A DNA stretch of 64,000 nt. It comes from Eutypa lata (lineage: Eukaryota > Ascomycota > Sordariomycetes > Xylariales > Diatrypaceae). Positions within the stretch are counted from its first letter, which is position 1. Every line of letters starts with the position of its first letter. Under the pieces are notes generated by a model that saw only the letters and a list, made by a program, of their open reading frames with translations, ran no database searches and was not told where the DNA came from. Location: the NCBI GenBank assembly GCA_022661535.1, contig JAKULF010000005.1, positions 4,216,001-4,280,000 on the forward strand, read 5' to 3'. This document shows positions 27,291-37,675 of this stretch, piece after piece. A program made the position numbers and the translations under genes.

Positions 27291-29154
27291 AGTTTTTTTT
27301 AATTATATATTATTATTATTATTTTAATTAAAAAAATTATAATGCTTAAAGTTTTTATTATATTAAATTATATATATACGGCTTTTTTATAAAATAATTT
27401 TTATAAAATAATTTATCGATTTTAATTCGTACGGCTTTATTTTAAATTAAAAAAAAATAAAAAAATTTTTTATTTATATATTAATTTATAAATTTAACGT
27501 ATATAAAACTTTAAACTTATCGAGTTTATTTTAAATTTATTACGAATTACTTTATTTTAAAATATAATATTTATAATATATAAAAAGCGAAAAATTATTA
27601 AAAAAATTTAAATTATCGTAATTTTATATTAATTTTAAAGATTTAATTAATTAAAAAATAATGTATTAACGTAATATAAAATATATGTATAATAATTTAA
27701 ATTTTAAAGTAAAATATTATATAATTAATAAAGATTTTATTAATTATTAATTCGTAATATATTATTATTAAATTTAATTTATTTATTTATAAATTTAATT
27801 TTTATAATAATTAATTATTATTATTTTAATTATAATTTTAAAATTTTATCGATCGTTATAATATAAAAAAAATATAACTTTTTATAAGTTTTAAAAACTT
27901 TTTTTTTAATTTTTAAAATTAATAAAATTTTACTTTATAAATAATAATATTCGTTAATTCGAAAATTATATTTTATATACGTAAATAATAATATTTATAA
28001 TAAAATACGCTTTTAATTTTTAATTTCGAATTAATTATAATAAGTTAATTTAAATTTAAAGTTTAAAATTAAATTCGTATAAAAATATTCGAAAATAAAA
28101 AGATAATTATTTTTTTTATATTTTTTTATTTTATACGAAATTTAAACTTTAAACTTTACGAATTTATTATTACGTATTACGAATTTTACGAATTTAATTA
28201 TTATATTATAAACTTTTTACATTATAAATTATATTAATTATTATATAAAAATTTTATATTTTATTTTTATATATATAATTAATTTTACGTTTATATATAA
28301 GTTTAATCGATTTATAATCGAATTAATTAATTAAAAGTTAAATAAATAATTAAAGTTATTATTATTTAATTATATTACTTTAAAGAAATCTTTAAATAAT
28401 TAAAGTTTTAAATTTATAAGTTTATAATTTATAAAGTTATAAATTTATAAATTATTTTTATATAATTATTATAATTATTTATAATTATAATTATTTATAA
28501 TTATAATTACTTATATATAATTATAAGTTTATAAGTTTATAAAGTAATTAATAATTAAATTTAAAAAATAATTAATAAATTTATAAATTATAAATTTATA
28601 ACTTTTAAATTTATAAGTAATTAAAGCTTTATATATAAATTATAAAATAAGTTTATAAGTTATTATTATTATCGTATAATTATTATTATTCTCGTTAATT
28701 ATTATAATTACCGTTAATTATTATAATTACTTATAATTATTATAATTATTTATATATAATTATAAGTTAGTTATAAGTTTAAAAGCTATAATGCAAGGTA
28801 AGTTTATTAGCCACTTAATTGTTATTACCGTATAATTGCTATTGCTCTCGTTAATTGTTACAGCTCCCGTTAGTTGTTATAGCCTTTATAACTGCTGCCA
28901 TTATATAGCTGTTATAGCCACTTATACTTATAGGTTTAAAAGCTGTAGGTTTATACGCTGCAAGGTAAGTTTATAAGCCACCTAGCTGCTAGCACTTACA
29001 GCTTTTAGACCTTCAGCTGCTACAGTCACTTACAGCTGCTACAGCTACTTATATACAGCTGTAGGTCAGCTGTAAGGTAGGTCTGCAAGCTACCTAGCTG
29101 CTGCCACCGTACAGCTGCTACAGCCACCTACAGCTGTAGGTTTAAAAGCTGTAA

Positions 29155-29480
29155 GGTAGGTCTGTAGGTCTGTAGGTCTGTAGGTCTGTAGGTCTAAAAG
29201 CTGTAGGGTAGGTCTGTAAGCCTGTAGGTCTGTAGGTCTGTAGGTCTAAAAGCTGTAGGGTAGGTCTGTAAGCTGTAGGTCTAAAAGCTGTAGGGTAGGT
29301 CTGTAGGCTGTAGGTCTGTAGGTCTAAAAGCTGTAAGGTAGGTCTGTAGGCTGTAGGTCTGTAGGTCTAAAAGCTGTAGGGTAGGTCTGTAAGCTGTAAG
29401 TCTAAAAGCTGTAGGGTAGGTCTGTAGGCTGTAGGTCTGTAGGTCTGTAGGTTTAAAGCTGTAGGTCTAAAAGCTGTAGG
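29155..29480 (+). repeat. CTGTAGGT minisatellite
   Basis: Tandem CTGTAGGT units alternate with the 20-nt word CTAAAAGCTGTAGGGTAGGT, which recurs about seven times with small changes. The array is unmutated, in contrast to its relative at 26975-27290. Confidence 0.9.
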
Positions 29481-29527
29481 TTGTAAGTGGTCAAAGCTAA
29501 GTGGCCCATAAAACCTGAAGGATGCAC

Positions 29528-29652
29528 CCAATCAAAGTGCTGAATCTTTTTTAGGACCAATCAAAAGACTAGCGCCAATCTAGCTCCGAACTAAGGGCCA
29601 CTAGTTGAATTCTGGCCCATTTAAATCCCTTATCAGCCCGAATTCGACCAAT
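29528..29652 (+). promoter_or_regulatory. Cluster of four CCAAT boxes inside the repeat
   Basis: CCAAT followed by C occurs at 29528, 29557, 29575 and 29648, all in the same orientation. CCAAT is the binding word of the Hap2/3/5 complex. The cluster lies in the intact end of repeat R7, and in RIPped copies the words have become TTAAT-like. A promoter role for the repeat is inference only. Confidence 0.3.
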
Positions 29653-29699
29653 CGCAAAAGGGTATTCTTTATTAATTATTAAAAAATGCCAACCTTGTT

Positions 29700-30560
29700 T
29701 TTACTTCGAATTTTACGGTTAATTTTCGAGGAATTTAAAATAAAAATGTTTTTTAAATATAATTATAATTTAATTAAATAAACTTTTAAATAACTTTATT
29801 TAAAAATAATTAATAAATAAAATAATTAATAAATTTATTTATTTTTTAATAATTAATAAAAGTTTATTTTTATTTTTATTAATAATTATTATTTTTATTA
29901 TTTTTTTTAAATTTTATAATAATTTTATAATAATAATTAATTAAATATAACTTTTTTAATAAATATAATAATTAATATTTTTCGATTTAATTTAATATAT
30001 TAATAATATTTTTATTATAATTTATTATAATAATTAATAATAAAATTAATATAATATAACGTTATAATTATTATAACGTTATATTATTATTATAATATAA
30101 TTAAAAAAGTTTATTATTAATTATAAATATTAATAATATTTAATTAAATTTATAAATTTTTAAAAATTTAATAAAAAGTTTTATTTAAAATTATAAATAA
30201 TTATTAATTTATAATAAACGAGTTTTTTTATTATAATTTATATATAATTTATACGTAAAAAGTTTATAATTAATATATAATTATAATTATTTATATATAA
30301 AAAATAATTAAAAATATATTATTTATTTTAATATTTTATATTTTAATAATTATAAATATAAAATAAAAATAATAAATTAATTAATTAATAATTAAAATTA
30401 ATTAATTATATATTTAATAATTTATATTTAATATAAAATAATTTTTAATTAAAATTATAAATTATAAAAAAAAAATTTAAAAAAAATAATTATAATAATT
30501 ATATAAAAATAATTATAATAATTATATAAAGATAATTTATAAAATTAAAGCTTTAATTAT
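29700..30560. repeat. AT-rich RIP block, right edge of the desert
   Basis: The last AT-rich stretch before gene space. It starts inside the end of repeat R7 and ends near 30560. No gene is seen. Confidence 0.85.
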
Positions 30561-30640
30561 TTAAAGATTTCTTTAAGGGTAATGTAGTTAAGTAATGGCT
30601 AGTAAGTCTGTAAGTAGCTAATAAAGGCTAGATTTGTGTG
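30480..30640 (-). repeat. Copy R8 of the dispersed repeat, fragment at the desert edge
   Basis: The words AAAGCTTTAATTATTTAAAG and GATTTCTTTAAGGGTAATGT near 30546-30585 match R3 near 18397-18435 in the same orientation, with C-to-T and G-to-A differences. RIP is weaker here than in the desert interior. Confidence 0.55.
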
Positions 30641-31107
30641 GCTAAGTAACAAGATCGACACAAAATCGTCCAATACAGGTAATTCCAAATGCGGCAATTC
30701 GTGGCTGATGTCTTTGCTGTAGAAGAATCGGCGGCACAATAGCCCTCGTAAAAACTCGGGCAAAGGCCTGAGCCATAAGGCAAGGCGTAGCCTTAAAGCA
30801 AGTCCTTGGCGCTACTTGAAACCATGTTGATACGATCCAGGGGCAAGTTTCCATAGATGCGACATGGGCATTACCACGTTTAAAAGAGAGATTATCTTGC
30901 TATCTGTTCTCTGAGGACAATACAATTTTGTTTCGTTCTTTCGTTCGGTTATTTTATCTCGTTTTATTCATTTATTCTTGCGCTTCTTTATTTCACTTCG
31001 TTCTTTTCGCCTTTCAAGCGCTGCGAGCCAGCCAATACCGACCGATTTCTAGACCACGTTTATTTTCAACCACCGGCTGGGCCACTTTTTAACATCAAAA
31101 CGCCACA
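30641..31107 (+). promoter_or_regulatory. 5' flank of the UstYa-like gene
   Basis: About 470 bp of normal composition. From about 30925 to 31015 the + strand is a long T/C-rich tract (TTTCGTTC, TTCATTTATTC and similar), a common core-promoter feature of fungal genes. No gene is recognised in it. Confidence 0.4.
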
Positions 31108-32021
31108 ATGAAGAACGACCACAGATCCAACCCCTACTCCGGCCCCTACGATAGTATCCGAATCGAGGACCATGACGATTCCAGCACCGAAGTTGATGAG
31201 ACAATCGATCTAAATGAGAAAGACTACATACATCAGAGCAGAGCTTCATCCTGGTTCGGAGCTTTGAAGGAATATGGCTGGTTGATCCACGCATTTTTAT
31301 TATTGGTTATAATAGTCCTTCTGCTGGACAAGGGATTGCATCAGCATGGGAAGGACCACTACTTCGAAGGCGGGGGAGACTTGGCGGGATTTGCTCCTGA
31401 ATGTACGTCGATCCCCATCCTCTCTTCAATGCGAATGACGCTAAACAACACCTAAGTTTCGCAACAAATCGTCAAATTCACTCCGGATCCAGGCTTTGTA
31501 CCCGAAAACACGTCGGAGTTTTTCACCGAGGAAACCAAGAAGAAGTGGCTAGGAATTGTGCCAAGTATGTCTAACTGTACCGAGGTTGTTGTTGGCGCCG
31601 ACGACTCTAACACATGTTTTTTATTTACTTAGGGGGCCTCGGATATCTCGAAATCAAAAAGCCAGAGGATTATGACAACCTCCCGGAGCATCTTCGCGAA
31701 TTCCCCAAGAAGTTCGTCGTCACGTCTTCGGTGACGCATCAATTGCATTGCCTGTATGCGATAGCTGAAGCCTACTCAGCCCTGTCGTCTAATAGCAGCC
31801 GGGTTCCCGAGGAGACCCCGTGGCACTTAACCCACTGCTTTGATTATCTACGGCAGAGTGTCATGTGCTGCGGCGATGTGGCTCTGGAAGGCCAGCAAAC
31901 CACGTTCCCTAAAGGGTTTGATGGGAGCGATGGCTGGGATGCAAAGCATGTTTGCAAAGACTATAGCCAAGTTTATGACTATTTAGAGAGCAACAGAGCC
32001 GACAACAAGCTATGGATATGA
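31108..32021 (+). CDS. UstYa-like (DUF3328) oxidase family protein
   Basis: UstYa proteins are fungal enzymes, many of which act in oxidative tailoring or cyclisation of peptides and other secondary metabolites. Model: exons 31108-31402, 31457-31564 and 31633-32021, giving 263 aa. A polar N-terminus is followed by one membrane helix at about residues 57-73. The family's two metal-binding-type motifs are present: HQLHC at 170-174 and HC at 202-203 in HCFDYLRQ. The length is typical. It is the first gene after the RIP desert and is followed on the same strand by an unrecognised gene. I looked for a secreted, KR-repeated peptide precursor nearby (30.6-36 kb) and saw none, so a ribosomal-peptide cluster is not supported here. 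Confidence 0.9.
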
Positions 32022-32564
32022 TATGTATTTAGTTGCATCAGCCTAGTTCATATTTTACTTCAACAATGCCAATTCAATCCGGAAGACACCATAGGAATTG
32101 ACTATTAATACCAGCCCGGCTCGAAGGCGAAGAAAACTCATTGGTTTATGATTTGGTGTCGAAGAAATATGCCCGAGTAGCTAAGCCTACTAATATAGTC
32201 AGGTTGAATTATTTAGCTGTTGTTAGTGTCAAACATCTTGTCTCATTCTACCGACAGACATCGGTATTGTTGACGACCTTCCTATGCCTTTTTTTCTTTC
32301 TCCCCATTGGTTGTCTTTGAAAGGCTTGGCAACTCATGAATGGAATGTAAAGCACGAAAACATACAGCAGCGACACTAAAGAAAGGTCTCAAAGGATTGT
32401 CATTCGTAAATTCAATTCCGCTTCCGGCCAGCTCTCTTTCTTTGTGTTAATCTCGGCCACTTGGCGCTACCTGGTATTTATACTAATTCTGTCTGCTCCA
32501 ACCCCTTCTTAACTACGTCAAATCTATCCCCCCCAAAAAGTTAACCTTCACAAGTACAACAATA
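32022..32564. other. Intergenic, no gene seen
   Basis: Some 540 bp between two tandem genes. It has AT-biased 3' flank sequence and then a C-rich leader (TCTATCCCCCCC near 32523) before the next ATG. It probably holds the promoter of the downstream gene. Confidence 0.5.
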
Positions 32565-33950
32565 ATGGCAGCACCTGCAGGACCACTACCTACATATGGG
32601 AATGTTGGGTGGACAGCCCCGGCGCCCTTCCCGGGCCTCTTCGGTGTTAGCCAAAAGGTGCAATTGGAACCAGGCCCAGTTCTTGATCGGATGGATATGC
32701 TCATGAGAAGGATGCGTCTCTCCGGAAGACCGGCTGGGTTTACTGAACGTAAGTATAGAAACCCGTCTATTTCTTTTCTTTGATGATCTGCGAGGATGCG
32801 TGGATGTCTGTCTCACTAGGCTATGAACCCCAAACCAAGGGGGTGGCTGATCGAGTCAGTCAGCCTTTCAAGCAGAGAGATCCTTCCTACCATTTATTAC
32901 ATGAGTCTTCGCGACGTCTAACGTTTTGCCGCTAGTTAAGTACTTTGGACCCAAAAACCTTTCCGAGGCTCTGAATGCATACAACATGCGGCGCGCAGAC
33001 CGCCAGCATCGAGCCTGGGCATGGATTGATGACAGAATGTTGAAAGTCCCCCATTTCAACGTAAACATAAACAACAACGAGAAAATGAGTCCTTCCAGCG
33101 CCAAACCGGGTGAAAACAGCGCTCTCTACTGGGATCTGTATCACCCGTGGGCGTCACTCGCGACGTGGCCGGTGCGTGCTCTAAGCGGCGCGCCTGCTGC
33201 GCCCAAATATCGGTTGGCAGTGTTCATCCATAAGCATACCCCCAGGAGGGCTTCCGGCACGGTCAAGAAGATCGAGACGGTGTACTCGGTGTCTATATGG
33301 GACAGAGAAGTAGGTCTTCCATGTATACCACACATTAATCAGGAAAGCGTGCTGACTTGAGTCCAAAGAACAATGAGCTCCGCTGGCACGACCCTTGGCC
33401 GTTTGGCAACAAGACCGAGCGACGTCAGAACATCGAAGCCTACTGGGCCAACTGCCGGACCGATTGGAAACTCAACCCCGAATCGAATGTGAACTTCAGT
33501 GCCATCCTTCAGATCTCCAACACCTACAACTCTCTCGCCACCTTGCAGGGATGTTCGTCCCGAAAGATGGAGCCGAGATTCTCTTACTGGTCTTGCATAG
33601 GCATCACTCTATGGTGCATGAACAACATCGACAACATCGACCCCGACTTCGTCATGCAGCCCGGGGACAACCCGGGGATCCTGAGCGGCATGGACGACAA
33701 TCTTATGCCCGCGCTGTTCGCATGTCTGTTTGTCACCATGTACGAGAATGTCTACAGGTTCGTTTGGCCTGCCGCCGGCGGTCCCGCAGCTGTTATAGAC
33801 ACTTTTAGAACCCTGTTGCGAGCCGAATACCGGCTTGATTTCAACGCCCACTTCCGACGCGCAGTCTTCCGACATCTCGGACCTCTCCGTGAAGCACAGG
33901 GTGGTCCACTGCCGAATTGGGCTGTTAGGGCTATGGTTGGACGTAGCTGA
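32565..33950 (+). CDS. Unrecognised fungal protein, 379 aa
   Basis: I do not recognise this family. Model: exons 32565-32748, 32936-33309 and 33369-33950, all in phase. The second intron is clean. The first (187 nt) is long for this genome, and a reading frame from about 32820 inside it is open, so an extra small exon is possible. The protein has no signal peptide or clear membrane segment. It is rich in W, N, P and R, with a basic helix-like stretch around NAYNMRRADRQHRAWAWID. A WHDPWPFG motif and a hydrophobic run LMPALFACLFVTMYENVYR lie in the last exon. It follows the UstYa-like gene on the same strand. The function is unknown. Confidence 0.65.
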
Positions 33951-36610
33951 GCATGAAGAGAAGGATTCGCTTGTTGTTCTCACATTATCGCTGTAGCCGT
34001 CACTTTAGCTGGCGCGCGTTAATTTTATTGAAGTGTAAATAGAATTTATTTGTGAGAAGTACTAGGATGCGCCGGTAATTCAGAAAGTCCTCTATTCATT
34101 TGTTATATGTTGATTATGTCGTGCCGTGTGCTATCTAAAATCTGTCATAAAGACAATGCAAAAATTTGTAAGTTTGACGTCGGAGACCCCAATCTATATT
34201 CTTCATATGTGACGTGTTTCTCGCTATTCTTCAGGTATTAGATAAACGCAAGATGGCCGAGAAGGACAGGTTATAAGCCAGACGAAGCGAACATGTTTCC
34301 ATACTCTCCAACTTGTAAAAGTTATTCTAAAGGGCAAAGACTATAAATTACAGTCATTCAAAACTGGTATACGCTGGAAAGGGGAGATGTATAGTATATA
34401 GGGGCTATAGCTCGAAGATAGGAAGGTCATGAAAAGGGATCAGGAATCATCAGGCCTAACCCACTCTGAGGATCCTCTTATACGAACTCGTTTTTCGCTT
34501 CAGACCTCTAACCTCCTGAAAGGGGCTGGCTACTCAATATACAATTCTAGCGTAGAACCAGCCAAAGCAAAAGCCGATGCGTATTTCGAAATTCAATCTG
34601 CATAGAACACTATGCTTCCTCACCAAATCGTTTCACTACTACTGAGATGTCTGTATTAGGTGTTATTTTGGTGTAAAACATCTTGTTCAAAATGACCGGT
34701 CAAGACAAGTAGGGAGCTCCAAACATTTTAATATAATGATCGGGGCATAGCCTAATTTTCCACGAATGATTGCGGCCATCACGTAGTATCGTGATTATAC
34801 ACTCTTATTGCGTCGTCCCCAACGTAACAGCGGATATACGGAAACCGTCCCACATCTACTAGTCTGCCCAAGGAGGTTGGGAAGACGGGAACTCGTGAAG
34901 CTACACTCCTCACGAGAATTAGCTAGCGCTGACTGAAGTTGGCGTCTCTCGTACTGAGATCTAAAATAGGAAGTACTTAGATTGCATAGGCCGATAAGGT
35001 CTCATCGCAAGCCAATCGGAGGGACAAGCATCTGAAGTAGGGTTACATATCAATACAAGCATTCGGACCAAGACTTGGCTGCGCACCCAAGAAGGGGAAC
35101 GGCAGGAGGGGTGACCTTGGCATCTGTCTTGCATCATGCAGAGAACTTCTTAGAAGCACTCGCTGAGAATTCTAATCACGGGCGAGACATTCTAGGCAGA
35201 ATGCAAACGACCAACGGGAGATGCCTGGATATTCAAGTGCAACTTCACGATCTGTAAGCTCGGCTACTCGGCGTCATCTGTGGGGGTATATTCGCAATGC
35301 CAAGACGGCGAGAACAGGCATTGGTACGTACTTTTTATCCAGCGTATCTTTGAAGCCTCATCTATGAGGGTCAATTGAGTATTGCAGGAAAGCTGTTGCC
35401 GAAGCTGTTGCCAAATTAAATCATATGTTAAAAGTTTAAATTTGAATACTATATATTTACTGTATAATAATCAGCAATTATTCTATATGCAGCATAATAA
35501 TTTCAAGTTCATCCAAATTTCAAATATTCTAACAATATTACAATAGAAGCATATACAAATTATATAAGTAACGTGAGGTGTATAATGGAAGGTGTCAATT
35601 TTCTTGGCACCAACTTGACAGGTACCTTAAGTATGTAGGCATGTATGTTACGCCCGGGACCCTGGGTACCTAAGTAGGATTTACGGCGCTGCGTTGCGTC
35701 CAGCAGGAACACCGGCATCGTTGTTGTGGTTCCTTTCTGCTACCTGTCTGTCCGTCTTGCTTGGTCCTACCAAGCCGTCTCTTTTCCTCCTCCTTAATGT
35801 GCGGGCGTGAATGAGGGTCTCATCCATTCTGGAGCCCCTCCTTACTCCCTGCCTCCTTATCTTAATTAGCCGGATGCATGCGCGCTTCCGCAAGCAGCAC
35901 GCGCTAGCGCTTACCGGAGCCGATAACAAGCGGTCTGAGACTTGTATTGTACGTGCATATCGAATGGGTGCCTCTTGTAATGAGTATCGACTCGGCGCAG
36001 ACAGTGAAGAGAAATCAGTTGCGAAAACAGTAGCAGTACGATATTGTGTTTTGGTCATCCGTACATAACTACGTAGGTATTGTACTTATGTAAGAAGTTA
36101 TGCTTAGCCGGCCTTGCATTAGTGGTGTCTTCGGTTTTACATAAGGAGTTTAAGATTGTAATGAAAACGAAGGGTTATTATGTCGAAAAGTATCCGCTGC
36201 AAAAGAAAATCAGTCAAGCATCAATAGATATATTAGGTATGTATTAGTGCTAAGTTGCTTCTTATTTAGGTAATTAATAGAGTCGGTTTACCACCAAGTT
36301 GTGGCAGCCGTTGGCGTACAGCTGTTGCAGCATCCATCTGGCAGCTGCTAGCGAGGTGGCACGGCCCCGAAGGGAAGGCAAGGTTGAACCGTACATACCA
36401 GTTTAAACTTATTCAAATACCGCCGGCTTGAATTATATACTTAAGTAGTTTTTGGAAACATACTGTTGTTTTAAATCAGTGATTTGATTAATATTTAATT
36501 TATCGTCATCAAAAAATTACAGTCTGATCTTATAGACGTCCAGCCGTCCAGTGATGAAATCTTGCCGGTTTAGCCTTGTCAAGCAACCCCCCTATTACTC
36601 CCCGAGCTCA
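33951..36610. other. Long intergenic region with one MITE-like element
   Basis: About 2.7 kb without a convincing gene. Short open frames at 35075-35257, 35681-36058 and 35811-36068 lack family signals, and the last two overlap on opposite strands. The only structured feature is the element at 35405-35613. Composition is ordinary, not RIPped. Confidence 0.6.
35405..35613 (+). mobile_element. MITE-like element, copy 1
   Basis: This AT-rich element of about 209 bp is homologous to the one at 39831-40035. Shared landmarks in order are GCCAAATTAAAT, TTAAAAGTTNNAATTNGAAT, AGNNATAATCA and a right end with GGTGTNNATTNTNTTGGCACCAA. The ends are imperfect inverted repeats (TTG..GCCAAATTA against TTGGTGCCAAAA). 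No transposase and no sure target duplication are seen. Confidence 0.6.
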
Positions 36611-37675
36611 CTAAGAAGCTACCGCGAACTCTCCATATGGCGTTGGAAATGGGATCACGTAGAGGTTCGGCCGTCCCAGTTTCTTCGCCGTACGCCAGAC
36701 GCGCGCGTATAAGTCATATTCATATTTATTTCGTTGGATGTAGGCTGTTGTGCTCCCCATATAAAGGGAAGTCCATTTAGGGATAGATCGATCTGTAGCA
36801 GGGCCTAGGTCTCTGTAGCAGGTATATCTCACATGAATTTCGTGACCCAACAGCTCTAAGGTCGATTCCGCATCTGAGTGGCATATCCGGCAAACGCTTA
36901 TCCTAGCATGGCGGCCTTCCTTAGTGCTCCACCACTCACCCCAGTCGTACTCGTCGCGGAGGTATGGCCTAATGGACAACCATGATTTCGCTTCAAGAAA
37001 GCCGTTATTGTCCTTGAACCATAGCCTATTGATAGTAATGCTCGAATGAGGGCAACCAGTGAGCGTTATCTTCTGGCGGTTAGACTCGCGGCCAAATGCA
37101 TAGCTGATTTCTTGTTTCTGTAGAAATGTTCCCTTGTCAAAGTATACATCGCTTGACCATGTGTACTTGGGACCACCCTGGTAGAAGCTGGAAGTGCCGC
37201 TGCACGATAATTCTGAAACGAGAGCGACCTTGACAGTAGGATCGAGCTGGCGACGGATGCAATCCAGGTGGTAGAATGCAAGATGGTAGGGCATGGTTGG
37301 ATGTAAAGGCGCGAGAGTGCCAGCCGATAGGGAGTCGAACGGCAGTTCTGTGTGGAGCGTAGATGGAGGTTCGGGTTCCTTGTCACAGGAAACATCAACT
37401 AGTAACGGCTCAGATGTCAATTCTAACGCCGCTATAGGGCAAAAGAATTCACATAACAAGGACCACAACAAGGAGAAGATACGATATATGCAGTTCGGTT
37501 TCTGCTTCTTCTGAGGGAGGCGTGGATTATGATAGATGGGGGATTGCGCCGGATTGTGCTGATGGCAGCCTTGGTGGGAATGGCAAACACATGGTAGCTG
37601 GCCATACCATTGACAATCCTGCTCTGCTTTGGTGTTCAACGAGGACAGGCTCGTCTTCGAGGATTTGCTGTCCAT
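36611..37675 (-). CDS. Conserved-looking fungal protein of unknown function, 354 aa
   Basis: A single intact exon from the first ATG at 37675 to a stop at 36611. The N-terminal quarter is Ser/Cys/His-rich with CVCHSHQGCHQH. It is followed by a hydrophobic stretch IYRIFSLLWSLLCEFFCPIAA (about residues 64-84) that may be membrane-bound. The rest looks like a folded domain. Its C-terminal block contains VCRICHSD, HVRYTCYRDLGPATDR and YARVWRTAKKLGRPNLYVI. I have the impression of a fungus-specific family with this CYRDLG block but cannot name it. The gene lies alone between long intergenic regions. Confidence 0.75.
   Translation of the reverse strand: MDSKSSKTSLSSLNTKAEQDCQWYGQLPCVCHSHQGCHQHNPAQSPIYHNPRLPQKKQKPNCIYRIFSLLWSLLCEFFCPIAALELTSEPLLVDVSCDKEPEPPSTLHTELPFDSLSAGTLAPLHPTMPYHLAFYHLDCIRRQLDPTVKVALVSELSCSGTSSFYQGGPKYTWSSDVYFDKGTFLQKQEISYAFGRESNRQKITLTGCPHSSITINRLWFKDNNGFLEAKSWLSIRPYLRDEYDWGEWWSTKEGRHARISVCRICHSDAESTLELLGHEIHVRYTCYRDLGPATDRSIPKWTSLYMGSTTAYIQRNKYEYDLYARVWRTAKKLGRPNLYVIPFPTPYGEFAVAS

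Larger units (their letters stand above)
18546..28760. repeat. AT-rich RIP desert, right part
   Basis: Ten kilobases of RIPped DNA without genes. Within it I can recognise copies R4-R6 and the left part of R7, two simple-sequence arrays, an interleaved inverted repeat at 26654-26970 and a mutated minisatellite at about 26975-27290. The remainder is featureless A/T. Confidence 0.9.
27850..29760 (+). repeat. Copy R7 of the dispersed repeat, longest, half unmutated
   Basis: This is the reference copy. The left half (27850 to about 28740) is RIPped, and composition then becomes normal until about 29700. The intact half contains AGCTGTTATAGCC-rich sequence, an 8-bp minisatellite, and a terminal 210 bp of unique-looking DNA. 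No open reading frame of note exists in it. The element type is unknown: the ends are blurred by mutation and no target duplication is visible. Confidence 0.75.

Noticed and set aside
27000..29480. Regular short repeats considered as a CRISPR array or telomere-like tract
   Set aside because: Tandem minisatellite with no unique spacers of constant length, in a eukaryotic genome; the GGGTAGGT words are not the fungal TTAGGG telomere repeat.
35075..36068. Short open frames in the 34-36.6 kb intergenic region
   Set aside because: Short, overlapping on opposite strands, some without ATG, no family resemblance.
30600..36600. Search for a dikaritin-type precursor peptide next to the UstYa-like gene
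   Set aside because: No secreted small protein with KR-separated repeats was found on either strand.
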